The notes beneath the pieces were generated by a model that made no database searches, was not told the DNA's origin, and saw nothing but the letters and a program-made list of their open reading frames with translations. The translations under genes were made by a program, and so were the position numbers. From Salinispora fenicalii (GTDB taxonomy: Bacteria > Actinomycetota > Actinomycetes > Mycobacteriales > Micromonosporaceae), in contig NZ_AZWQ01000022.1 in the NCBI RefSeq assembly GCF_000514815.1, positions 62,001 through 126,000 of the forward strand: a stretch of 64,000 nt of DNA. The letters run 5' to 3'. Shown piece after piece: positions 8,674-17,123 of this stretch; the stretch's first letter is position 1; each line of letters opens with the position of its first letter.

Positions 8674-10200
8674 ATGGCGCTGTCGCAAATGGCGGGTCGG
8701 ATGCTCGGCGTACGCGAACACGTGGTGGACCCCGGCGGCGGTGGCGCCCCGCGGCTGCCGCACCCCGCGCCCACCGTGGTGGTCGGCGGCGGAATCGCCG
8801 GGATGTCAGCAGCGGTGGTGCTGGCCGAACGGGGAGTTCCGGTCACCGTTCTGGAAGCCGCCCCCACCACCGGCGGACGGCTTGGCGCCTGGCCGGAGAC
8901 CTCGCCCGACGGCACCCGGATCAATGAACACGGGTTCCACGCCTTCTTCCGCCAGTACTACAACTGGCGGAACATCCTCCGCCGGGTCGACCCGGCGCTG
9001 GGCTTCCTCCGGCAGATTCCGCGCTACCCGATCCTGTCCGCGCGCTGGCCGACCGAGGAGTTCGGCAAGCTGCCGCCCGCGGCGCCAGCGAACCTACTCG
9101 CCCTCCTACTACGCAGCCCCAGCCTGCGTCTGCGGGACCTACGCGCGATGAACCGGGACGCCGCGCTGCCGTTGCTCAGCTACGACCCGATCCAGACGTA
9201 CGCCGAGTTCGACAACACCACCGCCGACGCCCTGCTCACCTCGCTCCGGCTGCCGGACCGAGCCCGAGCGATGCTCTTCGAGGTCTTCTCGCATTCGTTC
9301 TTCAACCACGAAGCGGAGATGTCGGCCGCCGAAATGATCGCCCAGTTCCACTTCTACCTGCTGGGTAACCCGGAAGGGCTGGCCTTCGACTGCCCCACAG
9401 CCGACTACGCGACGTCGATCTGGCAGCCCCTCACCCGGCACCTCGAGCAGCACGGCGGCCGGGTCGTCACCGAGGCCGCCGTCACCGGGCTGCACCGCGA
9501 CGCCGCCGGCTGGCAGGTGGTGAGCACCGCCGGCGCGTACGAGGCCCGGCACGTCGTACTCGCCGTCGACCCACCGGCGCTCGCCGCGCTGGTCGCGGCC
9601 TCCCCCACTCTCACCGAAGCCGCTCCCGACCTGGTTGCACGAATGCCCGCGTTCGGCCAACCCGGCCCGCCGTACGCGGTGGCCCGCTACTGGTGCGCCG
9701 GGGACGTGGATCCCGGGCGGGCAGTGTTCAGCGGGGTCTCTCGGCAACCCACCCTGGACTCGGTGACGCTCTACCATCGGCTTGAGCAGGAGTCCCGCCA
9801 CTGGGCTGCGCGCAACGGCGGTGCGGTGGTGGAGTTGCACGCGTACGCCTGCGAACCGGACGTGCCCGCCGAGGAGTTGGCGGAACGGATGTGGACCGAG
9901 CTACGGCCCCTCTGGCCGGAGGCGGGGCGGCTGCGGATCCGCGAGCTGCGAGCCCGGGTGGAGGCCCGGGCGCCCGCGTTCCCGCCCGGCAGCCACGCGG
10001 GTCGGCCCGGTGTCCGCACCGACGCCGACCGGCTCTACCTGGCCGGCGACGGCATCCACACCGACTTCCCCAGTGCGCTGATGGAGCGGTCCGCCGCCAC
10101 CGGCATCCTCGCGGCCAATCACATCCTGCGGGACGAGGGCGGCGCGACCGAGCCGGTCCGCTCGATCCGCCCCCGGGGCCTGCTCGCCCGACCGCACTGA
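8674..10200 (+). CDS. crtU: Carotenoid ring desaturase/methylase (isorenieratene synthase type, CrtU)
   Basis: This 508-residue flavoprotein has the dinucleotide motif VVVGGGIAGMSAAVVL (35-50) followed by GGRLGAWP. Blocks HGFHAFFRQYYNWRN and FEVFSHSFFNHEAE are ones I recognise from CrtU proteins that turn beta-ionone rings into aromatic phi rings. The end carries the FAD-closing motif LYLAGDGI. No other carotenoid gene is in the window, so the pathway would be split between loci, as reported for the Salinispora pigment sioxanthin. A related FAD amine-oxidase-type desaturase is the alternative. Start is ATG 8674; a leaderless or short leader is likely because the divergent gene is 20 bp away. 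Confidence 0.72.
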   Translation: MALSQMAGRMLGVREHVVDPGGGGAPRLPHPAPTVVVGGGIAGMSAAVVLAERGVPVTVLEAAPTTGGRLGAWPETSPDGTRINEHGFHAFFRQYYNWRNILRRVDPALGFLRQIPRYPILSARWPTEEFGKLPPAAPANLLALLLRSPSLRLRDLRAMNRDAALPLLSYDPIQTYAEFDNTTADALLTSLRLPDRARAMLFEVFSHSFFNHEAEMSAAEMIAQFHFYLLGNPEGLAFDCPTADYATSIWQPLTRHLEQHGGRVVTEAAVTGLHRDAAGWQVVSTAGAYEARHVVLAVDPPALAALVAASPTLTEAAPDLVARMPAFGQPGPPYAVARYWCAGDVDPGRAVFSGVSRQPTLDSVTLYHRLEQESRHWAARNGGAVVELHAYACEPDVPAEELAERMWTELRPLWPEAGRLRIRELRARVEARAPAFPPGSHAGRPGVRTDADRLYLAGDGIHTDFPSALMERSAATGILAANHILRDEGGATEPVRSIRPRGLLARPH

Positions 10201-10224
10201 TCAGGGGTGGGCGCGACCCAACCG

Positions 10225-11016
10225 CTACCCGATGCTGCCCGGTTCGGCGGGCCCCGCCGCGGGCGGGGACCACGGAAAACGGGCCGGTCGGCGCTCGTTG
10301 GCCGCCGCCACGCCCTCCCGAGCCTCCCCGCTGGCCCGCACCTGCCCATGCCACCAGATGATTCGGGCGTCATCCGCCCGTCCATCGAGGATTTCCTTGG
10401 CCGCCATGACGCTGAGCCGAGACCGCGCGGCCACCGCGGCGGTAACCTCATCGACCCGGGCGGAGAGCGCGGTGGCGGGCAGCACCTCGTCCACCAGGCC
10501 GACCCGCAGCGCCCGCCCGGCGTCGACCAGCTCCGCCGTGAAGAGCAGGGCCTTCGCGGTGGACGGCCCGACCAGCCGGGCCAGCCGACGGGTGGTGGGC
10601 GCCGGATAGACCAGGCCGAGCCGGGCCGGAGGTACGCCGAAACGCGCGTCGTCGGCGGCGAGCCGCAGGTCGCAGGCGACGGCGAGTTGGCACCCACCAC
10701 CGACGCAGGCACCCCGAATCGCGGCGATTGTCGGCTTGGCGAAGGCGGCGAGCCGCTCCTCAGCCGTGACAGCGATACTGGCATCACCGGCGTCCAGCAG
10801 CTCGTCCAGGTCGCCGAGGTCCGCCCCGGCGCAGAAGGTGCCGTCGGCTCCGGTGAGCACCAGGGCCCGTACCGCCGGGTCGGCCTCCAGCTGATCGAGC
10901 ACCCCCGGCAGACGCCACCACATCGCCGACGTCATCGCGTTTCGACGGGCCGGATTGTGGATCACCACGGTCGCCACCGGACCGGCCACCTCGACAAGCA
11001 GTTCCGCGTCCGCCAC
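10225..11016 (-). CDS. Enoyl-CoA hydratase/isomerase (crotonase) family protein
   Basis: The 263-residue crotonase-fold protein has the CoA/oxyanion segments GTFCAGADL and ACVGGGCQLAVACDL. In my alignment from memory against rat enoyl-CoA hydratase, both catalytic glutamates are missing: the PEI block reads PPA and the second site in the following helix is alanine. A different crotonase reaction (isomerase, hydrolase or decarboxylase) is therefore more likely than hydration. GTG 11016 is chosen because a strong GGAGGGAG precedes it by a few bases. Confidence 0.8.
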   Translation of the reverse strand: MADAELLVEVAGPVATVVIHNPARRNAMTSAMWWRLPGVLDQLEADPAVRALVLTGADGTFCAGADLGDLDELLDAGDASIAVTAEERLAAFAKPTIAAIRGACVGGGCQLAVACDLRLAADDARFGVPPARLGLVYPAPTTRRLARLVGPSTAKALLFTAELVDAGRALRVGLVDEVLPATALSARVDEVTAAVAARSRLSVMAAKEILDGRADDARIIWWHGQVRASGEAREGVAAANERRPARFPWSPPAAGPAEPGSIG

Positions 11017-11116
11017 CGCTACTCTCCCTCCGGTCCGCTTCGCCGCGGTGACGATATCGACGCAGCCACGACCCCGCCCTATCCAGGTGACGCCGGTCAC
11101 GGTCCGGTGATGCTTC

Positions 11117-11587
11117 CTAACCGGCGGCGCGATCAGAGCGGGGCCAGACGTATTCCAGATCGGTCGGGATGTCACCAAACTGCGGGCGATAGTGCTCCGG
11201 GTCCTTGCGCAGCAGCGACGAACGGTGGCTCCGGTGCAGGTCGTCGCGGCCCAGCCAGGGCGGTAGCTCACCGGCGTCAGCCAACTCGGCCTGGGTACGG
11301 ACGGTGCGCACGCCCCGGGCGGTGGTGAAATCGGCGACCAGCGTCGCGGCGCAGGTGTCGGCTCGGCCTGACTCGCACCAGACCGCGCACACATCCAGCC
11401 CGTACCGGGTCAACGCCTCCTCGTAGCCGGCCCACATCTTCACCGCCGGATGGTGCCGCCAGCCATAGCCCGGACGGGTCAGCCCCCGCAGCACCTGAAT
11501 CGCCTCCACCCGCTGCTTGCCGAGCCGACGTTGATCCAGCGAGGCCGCGCTGGCCAGAAAATCCGGGTACGGGAGGAACGTCTGCAC
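11117..11587 (-). CDS. MSMEG_6728/Pyr_excise-like protein (possible pyrimidine-dimer DNA glycosylase)
   Basis: The 156-residue protein begins MQTFLPYPDF and carries LDQRRLGKQRVE and RHHPAVKMW, the conserved core of an actinobacterial family related to T4 endonuclease V (Pyr_excise). T4 endonuclease V cleaves DNA at UV pyrimidine dimers using its N-terminal amine. Family membership is recognised from the sequence; enzyme activity in this branch is an inference. No operon partner is evident. Confidence 0.75.
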   Translation of the reverse strand: MQTFLPYPDFLASAASLDQRRLGKQRVEAIQVLRGLTRPGYGWRHHPAVKMWAGYEEALTRYGLDVCAVWCESGRADTCAATLVADFTTARGVRTVRTQAELADAGELPPWLGRDDLHRSHRSSLLRKDPEHYRPQFGDIPTDLEYVWPRSDRAAG

Positions 11588-11859
11588 CCCGGCTACCTAC
11601 CCACCGCCACACCTAACAATCCTCACCAGCGGCGGTGTCATTCCCGCCGAACCGGGACCGGAGGTGAGCCGAACACCGCCGCCGAAGCGGCGCGGCCCGG
11701 CTCAGCGGCGGGCTCGGCAGCGGGCTCAGCGGCGGGCGCCGAAGCGACCAATGTCGCTGACGTTTATAGTCGATCTAGAACAACGTCAAAACGCTCACTC
11801 AGTCCATCCTGGCTCGCCAGCAAGGATGCCAGCCGGACGGACAATGCACAGGGGAACGC

Positions 11860-13029
11860 GTGGCCGTCTACAGTGCTCAACAGCTCCACGGCTTACGAAT
11901 CATCGTCACTGGTGGCGGCACCGGAGGGCACACCTACCCGGCGCTGACGACCATCCGGACGCTGCGCGCTCGCCTCGCCGAAACCGGCGCCGAGCCCGAC
12001 ATCCTCTGGGTCGGGGTCGAGCAGGGCCTGGAGGCAAAGATCGCCCGGCAGGAGGGCCTGCCTTTCCGCGCCATCACCACCGGAAAGTTACGGCGTTCGC
12101 CCAATCTTCACGAGCTGTGGCGAAACATCACCGACGCGTTCCGGATTCCGATCGGCGTGCTGCAGGCCATGGTGACCGTACTGCGGGTCCGGCCGCACGT
12201 GGTCCTCTCCACCGGCGGCTACGTCGCCGTTCCAATCGGTCTGGCCGCCTGGCTGGCCCGACGCCCCCTGGTCATGCATGAGCAAACCCTAAACCTGGGT
12301 CTGGCCAACCGGATTCTCGCCCTCGTCGCCAGCCGGGTACTGCTGAGCCACACCTCCTCGTTGGCGAATCTGTCGAAGCGGGCGCAGGCCAGGGCGGTTG
12401 TCACCGGCAACCCGGTCCGCCCCGACATGCTCACCGGAGACCCGGCTGCCGGCCGGGCCGCCTATAGGCTGGACCCACACCTGCCGTTGGTCTTCGTCAC
12501 CGGCGGGGCGCAGGGCGCGGTACAGGTGAATCGGATGGTCACCGAGGTTCTCCCCGATGTCCTGCAGCGGTGCCAGGTGCTGCACCAGTGCGGGGAGCAC
12601 AGCCTGAGCCACATGCAACAGTTCGCCGCCCAGCTACCGGCACACCTACAGGCCCGCTACCGTGTCGTGGACTACATCCATGGACAACTGCCCGACGTGC
12701 TCGCTGCCGCCGACATCGTGGTTGCGCGCAGTGGCGCCGGCACAGTAGCTGAGCTGACCGCGTTGGGCCGACCGACGATCCTGATCCCACTCGTGCCGAC
12801 CTCCGGCGACGAGCAGCGGCAGACCGCCCGGCACCTCGCCGAGGCCGGCGCGGCGCGAATGCTCACCGGCAGTGACGCCACCGGTGCCGCGCTCCGCGCC
12901 GAACTGTTGACGTTGCTCGACGACGCGCAGCGTCGGCACGCCCTGGCGGAGGCCGCGCGCCGGCACGGCCGGCCGGATGCCGCTGCCGCTGCCGTCACGG
13001 AGCTAATCGACGCCGCTCGGCGCGGCTGA
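11860..13029 (+). CDS. MurG-like UDP-GlcNAc glycosyltransferase, stand-alone paralogue
   Basis: The 389-residue GT-B enzyme looks like MurG, which adds GlcNAc to lipid I on the inner membrane face. Visible motifs are the glycine loop TGGGTGGHTYPAL (17-29), LSTGGYVAVP, HEQTLNLGLANR (MurG usually has HEQN), TGNPVR, FVTGGAQGA, and a donor-binding region VARSGAGTVAELTALGRPTILIP. It sits outside any division/cell-wall cluster and so is likely an extra copy beside the dcw murG. GTG 11860 follows AGGGGA. The 272 bp before it hold only short GC-rich repeats (11699-11740) and a possible TATAGT. A secondary glycolipid role is conceivable. Confidence 0.82.
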   Translation: MAVYSAQQLHGLRIIVTGGGTGGHTYPALTTIRTLRARLAETGAEPDILWVGVEQGLEAKIARQEGLPFRAITTGKLRRSPNLHELWRNITDAFRIPIGVLQAMVTVLRVRPHVVLSTGGYVAVPIGLAAWLARRPLVMHEQTLNLGLANRILALVASRVLLSHTSSLANLSKRAQARAVVTGNPVRPDMLTGDPAAGRAAYRLDPHLPLVFVTGGAQGAVQVNRMVTEVLPDVLQRCQVLHQCGEHSLSHMQQFAAQLPAHLQARYRVVDYIHGQLPDVLAAADIVVARSGAGTVAELTALGRPTILIPLVPTSGDEQRQTARHLAEAGAARMLTGSDATGAALRAELLTLLDDAQRRHALAEAARRHGRPDAAAAAVTELIDAARRG

Positions 13030-13077
13030 CCGCACAGAGTTGACCGTCGGCCCGGGCGGTGCCCCACCTAGAGCTGG

Positions 13078-14355
13078 TCAGCGGCCTCCGGCGCGGTCGA
13101 GGTACCGCCGACGCAGCGCGTACCAGGCAGCGCCGATCGCGAGTACGCCGATTCCCGCCCCAACGCTGGCTGGGGGCAGGCTGACCGCCAGCGTGACGCA
13201 GCCGGCCAGCCCCAGCACGGCGAGCAGCCGTACCGGCAGCCGACGGCCCGGGTCACGGCCAAGGGTGAGCGCCGCGGCGTTGGTGATTGCGTAGTAGACC
13301 AGCACGGTGCAGCTAGAGAAGCCGATCGCCCCGCGGACGTCACCGACGAGGACCACGGCCGCCACCACCACAGCCACCGCCAGCTCGGCCCGGTACGGCA
13401 CTTGGTGCACCCGGTGCACGGCGGCCAAGCCGACCGGCACGTCCCGTCGGCGGCCCATCGCCAGCAGGGTCCGCCCCACGCCGGCGAGCAGCGAGAGCAG
13501 CACCCCGATCACCGCCACGGCTGCGCCGGCCCGGACCACCCAGGACAGGCCGGGCAGCCCGACGGCGGTCACCACGTCGGCCAGGGGCGCGGCGGAGGCG
13601 GCCAGCCGGTCCGGGCCGAGCACCCCCAACGTGATCACCGCTAGCACCAAGTAGATCGCCAGCACCACACCCAGCGCCAGCGGCACCGCTCGGGGGATCG
13701 TTCGCCTCGGGTCGCGTACCTCTTCGCCGAGAGTAGCTATCCGGGCATACCCGGCGAAAGCAAAGAAGAGCAGCCCGGCGGCGGTCAGCACACCGGCACC
13801 GCCGACGTCGCTGCGCACCCCGCCGCCGATCGAACCGACGTCGCCGATCCGCTCCGCTGTGAAGCCGGTCAGGCCGACCACCACGACCAGGGACAGAACC
13901 CCCAGCACCACCCCGACCAGCACCTTCGTGGCCCGCGCCGTCTTCCCCACACCGCGCAGGTTCACGGCGGTGACGGCCGCGATGGCGATGACGGCGACGA
14001 GCCGGGCCCGGTCCGGCCAGAGGTACGCCCCAACCGTCAGCGCCATCGCCGCGCAGCTCGCGGTCTTGCCGACCACGAAGCCCCAGCCGGCCACGAACCC
14101 GGCGAACGGGCCGAGCCGCTCCCGCCCGTAGACGTACGTGCCGCCGGACTCGGGGTAGCGGGCCGCCAGCCGAGCCGAGCTGGTCGCATTACAAAACGCC
14201 ACAAACCCGGCCAGCGTAAGTGCCACCAGCAGTCCGGTCCCGCCGGCCGCCGCCGCGGCTGGAGCGAACACCACGAAGACGCCCGCGCCGAGCATCGCCC
14301 CCATCCCGATGACCACCGCATCAGTAACCCCCAGCCGCCGCGCCAACCGCTCCAC
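13078..14355 (-). CDS. APC-family amino acid permease
   Basis: The 425-residue integral membrane protein has about twelve hydrophobic helices. The first carries the conserved unwound segment GAMLGAGVFVVF (18-29), and YARIATLGEEVRDPRRTIPRA matches the helix 6 to loop region of amino acid/polyamine permeases. The C-terminus is short and basic. Substrate cannot be told from the sequence. It is divergent from the regulator at 14426 with about 70 bp between them, so the two could share control, though nothing else connects them. Confidence 0.88.
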   Translation of the reverse strand: MERLARRLGVTDAVVIGMGAMLGAGVFVVFAPAAAAAGGTGLLVALTLAGFVAFCNATSSARLAARYPESGGTYVYGRERLGPFAGFVAGWGFVVGKTASCAAMALTVGAYLWPDRARLVAVIAIAAVTAVNLRGVGKTARATKVLVGVVLGVLSLVVVVGLTGFTAERIGDVGSIGGGVRSDVGGAGVLTAAGLLFFAFAGYARIATLGEEVRDPRRTIPRAVPLALGVVLAIYLVLAVITLGVLGPDRLAASAAPLADVVTAVGLPGLSWVVRAGAAVAVIGVLLSLLAGVGRTLLAMGRRRDVPVGLAAVHRVHQVPYRAELAVAVVVAAVVLVGDVRGAIGFSSCTVLVYYAITNAAALTLGRDPGRRLPVRLLAVLGLAGCVTLAVSLPPASVGAGIGVLAIGAAWYALRRRYLDRAGGR

Positions 14356-14413
14356 GAACCAGACCCTAGGGGGCTGAGGTGAACAGCGTGAATTTTACCC
14401 AAGTTGCCTTGTG

Positions 14414-14419
14414 TATATT
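14414..14419 (+). promoter_or_regulatory. Candidate -10 element giving a leaderless mRNA
   Basis: TATATT ends seven bases before GTG 14426, the usual distance from -10 to transcription start. No ribosome site precedes that GTG. CAAG-TTGC-CTTG at 14402-14413 is a short inverted repeat that could be an operator. Confidence 0.4.
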
Positions 14420-14425
14420 TGGTTC

Positions 14426-15067
14426 GTGACGAGTCGGCGAACAGCCCTGCGGCAGGTCCTCCACCGGGCAGCCGGTGCCATGACCGCTCAGCAGGTCGCA
14501 GACGAAGTGGGCTGGCCGGTCGAGACCACCCGGCTACACCTGGAGGAGTTGGTTGGCGCGCAGCTCGCCGAGCGCGTACCCGGCGCTCCTCGCGGCCGTG
14601 GCCGCCCACCGATGACCTATCGCGCAACCGTCGGCATGGACACCGCCGGACCCACCCAGTACCGCTTGCTGGCGGGGCTCCTCGCGCGCACGTTGCGCGA
14701 GCAGCCGAATGGTCGCGCACTCGCACGGAACGCCGGACGGGCGTGGGCATCCGAACAGCCGACGGAGGCCATCGACGGCGCCCCGCTCACCCGGGCCACC
14801 ACCGCGCTCACCTCCCGCTTCGATGCCCACGAGTTCGCGCCGACCGCCACGCTCTCCGGGGACCGCGCCGACATCACGTTATGGCACTGCCCCTTCCTCG
14901 ACCTCATACCCGACTACGGCGACGTCATCTGCTCCCTACACGACGGCATGGTGGACGGAATCACCCGCGCCACTGCCGGGACATCGGTGGCGGCCCAACT
15001 CACCCCTTTCCCGCGACCTGACTCATGTCAGATCACGTTGACCCACCGCACCCGAAGGAAAGACTGA
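14426..15067 (+). CDS. Winged-helix regulator with C-terminal cysteine cluster (SufR/ArsR-like)
   Basis: From GTG 14426 the protein is 213 residues; an in-frame GTG at 14411 is the alternative. The N-terminal winged helix (AMTAQQVADEVGWPVETTR) ends in the wing GAPRGRGRPP. The C-terminal half has HCPFLDL, then VICSLHDGMVDG, then PFPRPDSCQITL, giving cysteines spaced C-x13-C-x31-C. This resembles SufR-like regulators that hold an iron-sulfur cluster. It is the first gene of a coupled trio with a cupin and a heme monooxygenase, which fits an iron, heme or nitric-oxide sensor. Cofactor and ligand are inferences. Confidence 0.75.
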   Translation: MTSRRTALRQVLHRAAGAMTAQQVADEVGWPVETTRLHLEELVGAQLAERVPGAPRGRGRPPMTYRATVGMDTAGPTQYRLLAGLLARTLREQPNGRALARNAGRAWASEQPTEAIDGAPLTRATTALTSRFDAHEFAPTATLSGDRADITLWHCPFLDLIPDYGDVICSLHDGMVDGITRATAGTSVAAQLTPFPRPDSCQITLTHRTRRKD

Positions 15068-15450
15068 TGTCCACGACGCCAATGAAAAGTCTGCACGAAC
15101 TCGGACAGGAACTCTTGACCCGCGCCCACGAAGCTTCGTCCGGGCGCGCCGCGGCCACGCTCAACGCCGATCACCACAGCCTGAAGCAACTAGTGCTGGC
15201 ACTGCGGGCTGGATCGGCGTTGAGCGAGCACGAGAACCCAGGACAGGCCACCCTGCAACTGTTGTCGGGAACAGCCACCGTGAGCACCGCCGAGATGACG
15301 TGGCACGGCTCCGCGGGCGACTACCTGGTGATTCCCGATCGCAAACACGACCTGCGAGCGGTCAGTGACGCTGTCGTCATGCTGACGTTCGTCAAAGACG
15401 CCAACCGGCCTGAGCCACCCGCGGCCGCCGACCTAAGGAGCGACAAATGA
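15067..15450 (+). CDS. Cupin-domain protein
   Basis: The 127-residue single-domain cupin has the barrel features SALSEHENPGQATLQLLSG and YLVIPDRKHDLRA. Only some of the usual histidines are present (SEHE and KHDL), so a metal site is plausible but reduced. ATG 15067 overlaps the regulator stop (TGATG), with GAAGGAAAG just before it. Its stop overlaps the next start (ATGA). No specific substrate can be assigned; the neighbours suggest stress or heme-related use. Confidence 0.8.
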   Translation: MSTTPMKSLHELGQELLTRAHEASSGRAAATLNADHHSLKQLVLALRAGSALSEHENPGQATLQLLSGTATVSTAEMTWHGSAGDYLVIPDRKHDLRAVSDAVVMLTFVKDANRPEPPAAADLRSDK

Positions 15451-15743
15451 GCATCGTCAAAATTAATGCAATAGACATCATCGAAGGTCACGGTGACGAA
15501 TTCGTCGAACGGTTCTCGGCACGCCCAGGCAAGATCGAAAATGCGGACGGATTCGAGGGCTTTCAGGTACTGCGTCCCACCGACGACCGCACGACCTGGT
15601 TGGTGGTCACCCAGTGGCGTGACACCGAGGCGTACGACGCCTGGTACGCCACCCGCCCGCATCGCGCCCCCGAGTCGGTGACCTACGCCAACAAGTGGGA
15701 GCTGTGGTCCTTCGACGTCCTCACCGCGGCGAACCCCACCTGA
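15447..15743 (+). CDS. IsdG/MhuD-like heme-degrading monooxygenase (ABM fold)
   Basis: The 98-residue ferredoxin-like protein belongs to the antibiotic-biosynthesis-monooxygenase family. It has N7 in VKINAI, W66 in YDAWYA and H72 in RPHRAP, which line up with the Asn-Trp-His residues of IsdG and MhuD that ruffle and oxidise heme. The segment ENADGFEGFQVLRP is typical of HmoA-like enzymes. It is the last gene of the coupled trio and is followed by a strong hairpin. Heme cleavage with iron release is the likely job; the substrate is inferred from the residue triad. Confidence 0.78.
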   Translation: MSIVKINAIDIIEGHGDEFVERFSARPGKIENADGFEGFQVLRPTDDRTTWLVVTQWRDTEAYDAWYATRPHRAPESVTYANKWELWSFDVLTAANPT

Positions 15744-15754
15744 GGCCGCCCCTG

Positions 15755-15787
15755 CCTGGCCGGGGGTCGGAGGCTCCCCCGGCCAGG
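15755..15787 (+). terminator. Terminator hairpin after the heme monooxygenase
   Basis: Perfect 12-bp arms CCTGGCCGGGGG and CCCCCGGCCAGG with a 9-nt loop lie between two convergent genes, so it may serve both. Confidence 0.75.
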
Positions 15788-15854
15788 TAGGGATCAGGCG
15801 GTCGATGTGTCCGACACCGGGACCAAATCCGGCGTCGACAACCAGTTCGCCAGC

Positions 15855-17042
15855 TCACGCGGTGGCGGCGCGCCGCTCCTTCCGGGTCGTGGCGGTGCGG
15901 CGGCGAAGGGTCGGCAGCAGCAACGTGGGGTGGAAGATGCTCCAGGCCGCCCCCCTACAGACCATCTCCTTGTAGCGGGCTGCCATCTTGCCGGCGAGGA
16001 AGGACGCTTTGGCCTGGTCATCGGCGGTCACGAACTGGATGAGCCCGTCCCGCCGGCCGAGGCTGATGCACTGGTTGAAGTAGCGAAGCGAGACCTTCGG
16101 CACCTCTCGACCGGTCAGGCGCGCGGCGATGGCGTCGGCGGCCTGCCAGCCCATGGGGATTCCGGAGGCGCAGGACATCCGCAGCGGCTTACCGCCGGGC
16201 CCCTCGGCGAACGCGGCATCACCGATCGCGTACACGTCGGGGTGCGAGATCGCGCGCATGCTGGCATCCACGACGATCTGTCCGGTCTCGGCGAGCTTCA
16301 GCGGGGTGGCCGCGGCGATGGGGTGGACGGCGAAGCCCGCCGTCCAGACGGTCACCTGAGCCGGGATGGTTCGAGCGTCGCCGGTGACCGCGCTGGCTTC
16401 CGCAACCTCAACGATGTCGGTGTGCTCGTGAACGGTGATACCAAGCCGGTCACAGACGCGTCGCAGGTGACCCCGCGCCCCGACGTCCAGCCAGTCGCCG
16501 AGGCCGCCGCGGGCGGCGATCGCGACGGCGAGGTCCGGCCGCGCCTCGGCGATCTCGGTGGCAGCTTCGAGGCCGGTGAGACCACCTCCGACGACCAGGA
16601 CGTTCCCGCCGGCACCGAGGCGGACCAGGCGATCGCGCAGCCGCAGGGCGGACTCCCTTCCGGCGATGTTGTAGGCGTGCCGGGCGACGCCGGCAACCCC
16701 GTGATCAGTACCGGTGCTACCGAGGGCGTAGACGAGGGTGTCGTAGCCGATCTCGTCGGTACCGTGCTCGTCAACGAGCGTGACGATCTTCTGATCAACG
16801 TCAACGGCGGTGATCCGCGCCAGTCGCAGCCCTACGTCCGTACCCGCGTAGATGTCGCGCAGTCGGCGGGGGGCGAGGCGTTGTCCGGCCGCCAGCTGGT
16901 GCATCCGGACCCGCTCCACGAACTCGGCCTCGGCGTTGACGACAGTGATCTCGACGCTGTCGGAGTGCAGCCGCCGAGCCAGGCGCCCGGCGGCGGTGGC
17001 TCCGGCGTATCCGGCCCCGAGGACGACGATGCGGTGCTTCAT
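15855..17042 (-). CDS. NDH-2-like FAD/NAD(P)-dependent oxidoreductase
   Basis: The 395-residue pyridine nucleotide-disulfide oxidoreductase-fold protein has the FAD motif VVLGAGYAGATAA (6-18), a second dinucleotide motif VLVVGGGLTGLEAA near the middle, and the FAD-binding block VYAIGDAAF. It resembles type-II NADH dehydrogenases. It lies 81 bp downstream of the ECF41 sigma gene on the same strand. ECF41 sigma factors are known to sit beside oxidoreductase, epimerase or carboxymuconolactone decarboxylase genes, so this is its probable target. Confidence 0.87.
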   Translation of the reverse strand: MKHRIVVLGAGYAGATAAGRLARRLHSDSVEITVVNAEAEFVERVRMHQLAAGQRLAPRRLRDIYAGTDVGLRLARITAVDVDQKIVTLVDEHGTDEIGYDTLVYALGSTGTDHGVAGVARHAYNIAGRESALRLRDRLVRLGAGGNVLVVGGGLTGLEAATEIAEARPDLAVAIAARGGLGDWLDVGARGHLRRVCDRLGITVHEHTDIVEVAEASAVTGDARTIPAQVTVWTAGFAVHPIAAATPLKLAETGQIVVDASMRAISHPDVYAIGDAAFAEGPGGKPLRMSCASGIPMGWQAADAIAARLTGREVPKVSLRYFNQCISLGRRDGLIQFVTADDQAKASFLAGKMAARYKEMVCRGAAWSIFHPTLLLPTLRRRTATTRKERRAATA

Positions 17043-17075
17043 GATCTCACTCCTGTCTCGATGCGTCCGCTTCCT

Positions 17076-17103
17076 GAACCGGATAGCGACGCGGTTACTG
17101 ACA
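17076..17103 (-). promoter_or_regulatory. Weak ECF41-like promoter before the oxidoreductase
   Basis: Read on the minus strand, TGTCAGT is followed after 16 bp by GGTT. The ECF41 consensus I recall is TGTCACA-N16-CGTC, so 5 of 7 and 2 of 4 positions fit. It is located just past the sigma gene stop. Confidence 0.3.
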
Positions 17104-17123
17104 GGAGCCCGCTATGAGCTGGG

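Noticed and set aside
15807..17117. 436-residue plus-strand open frame
   Set aside because: It is antisense to the FAD oxidoreductase, whose two dinucleotide motifs are unmistakable.
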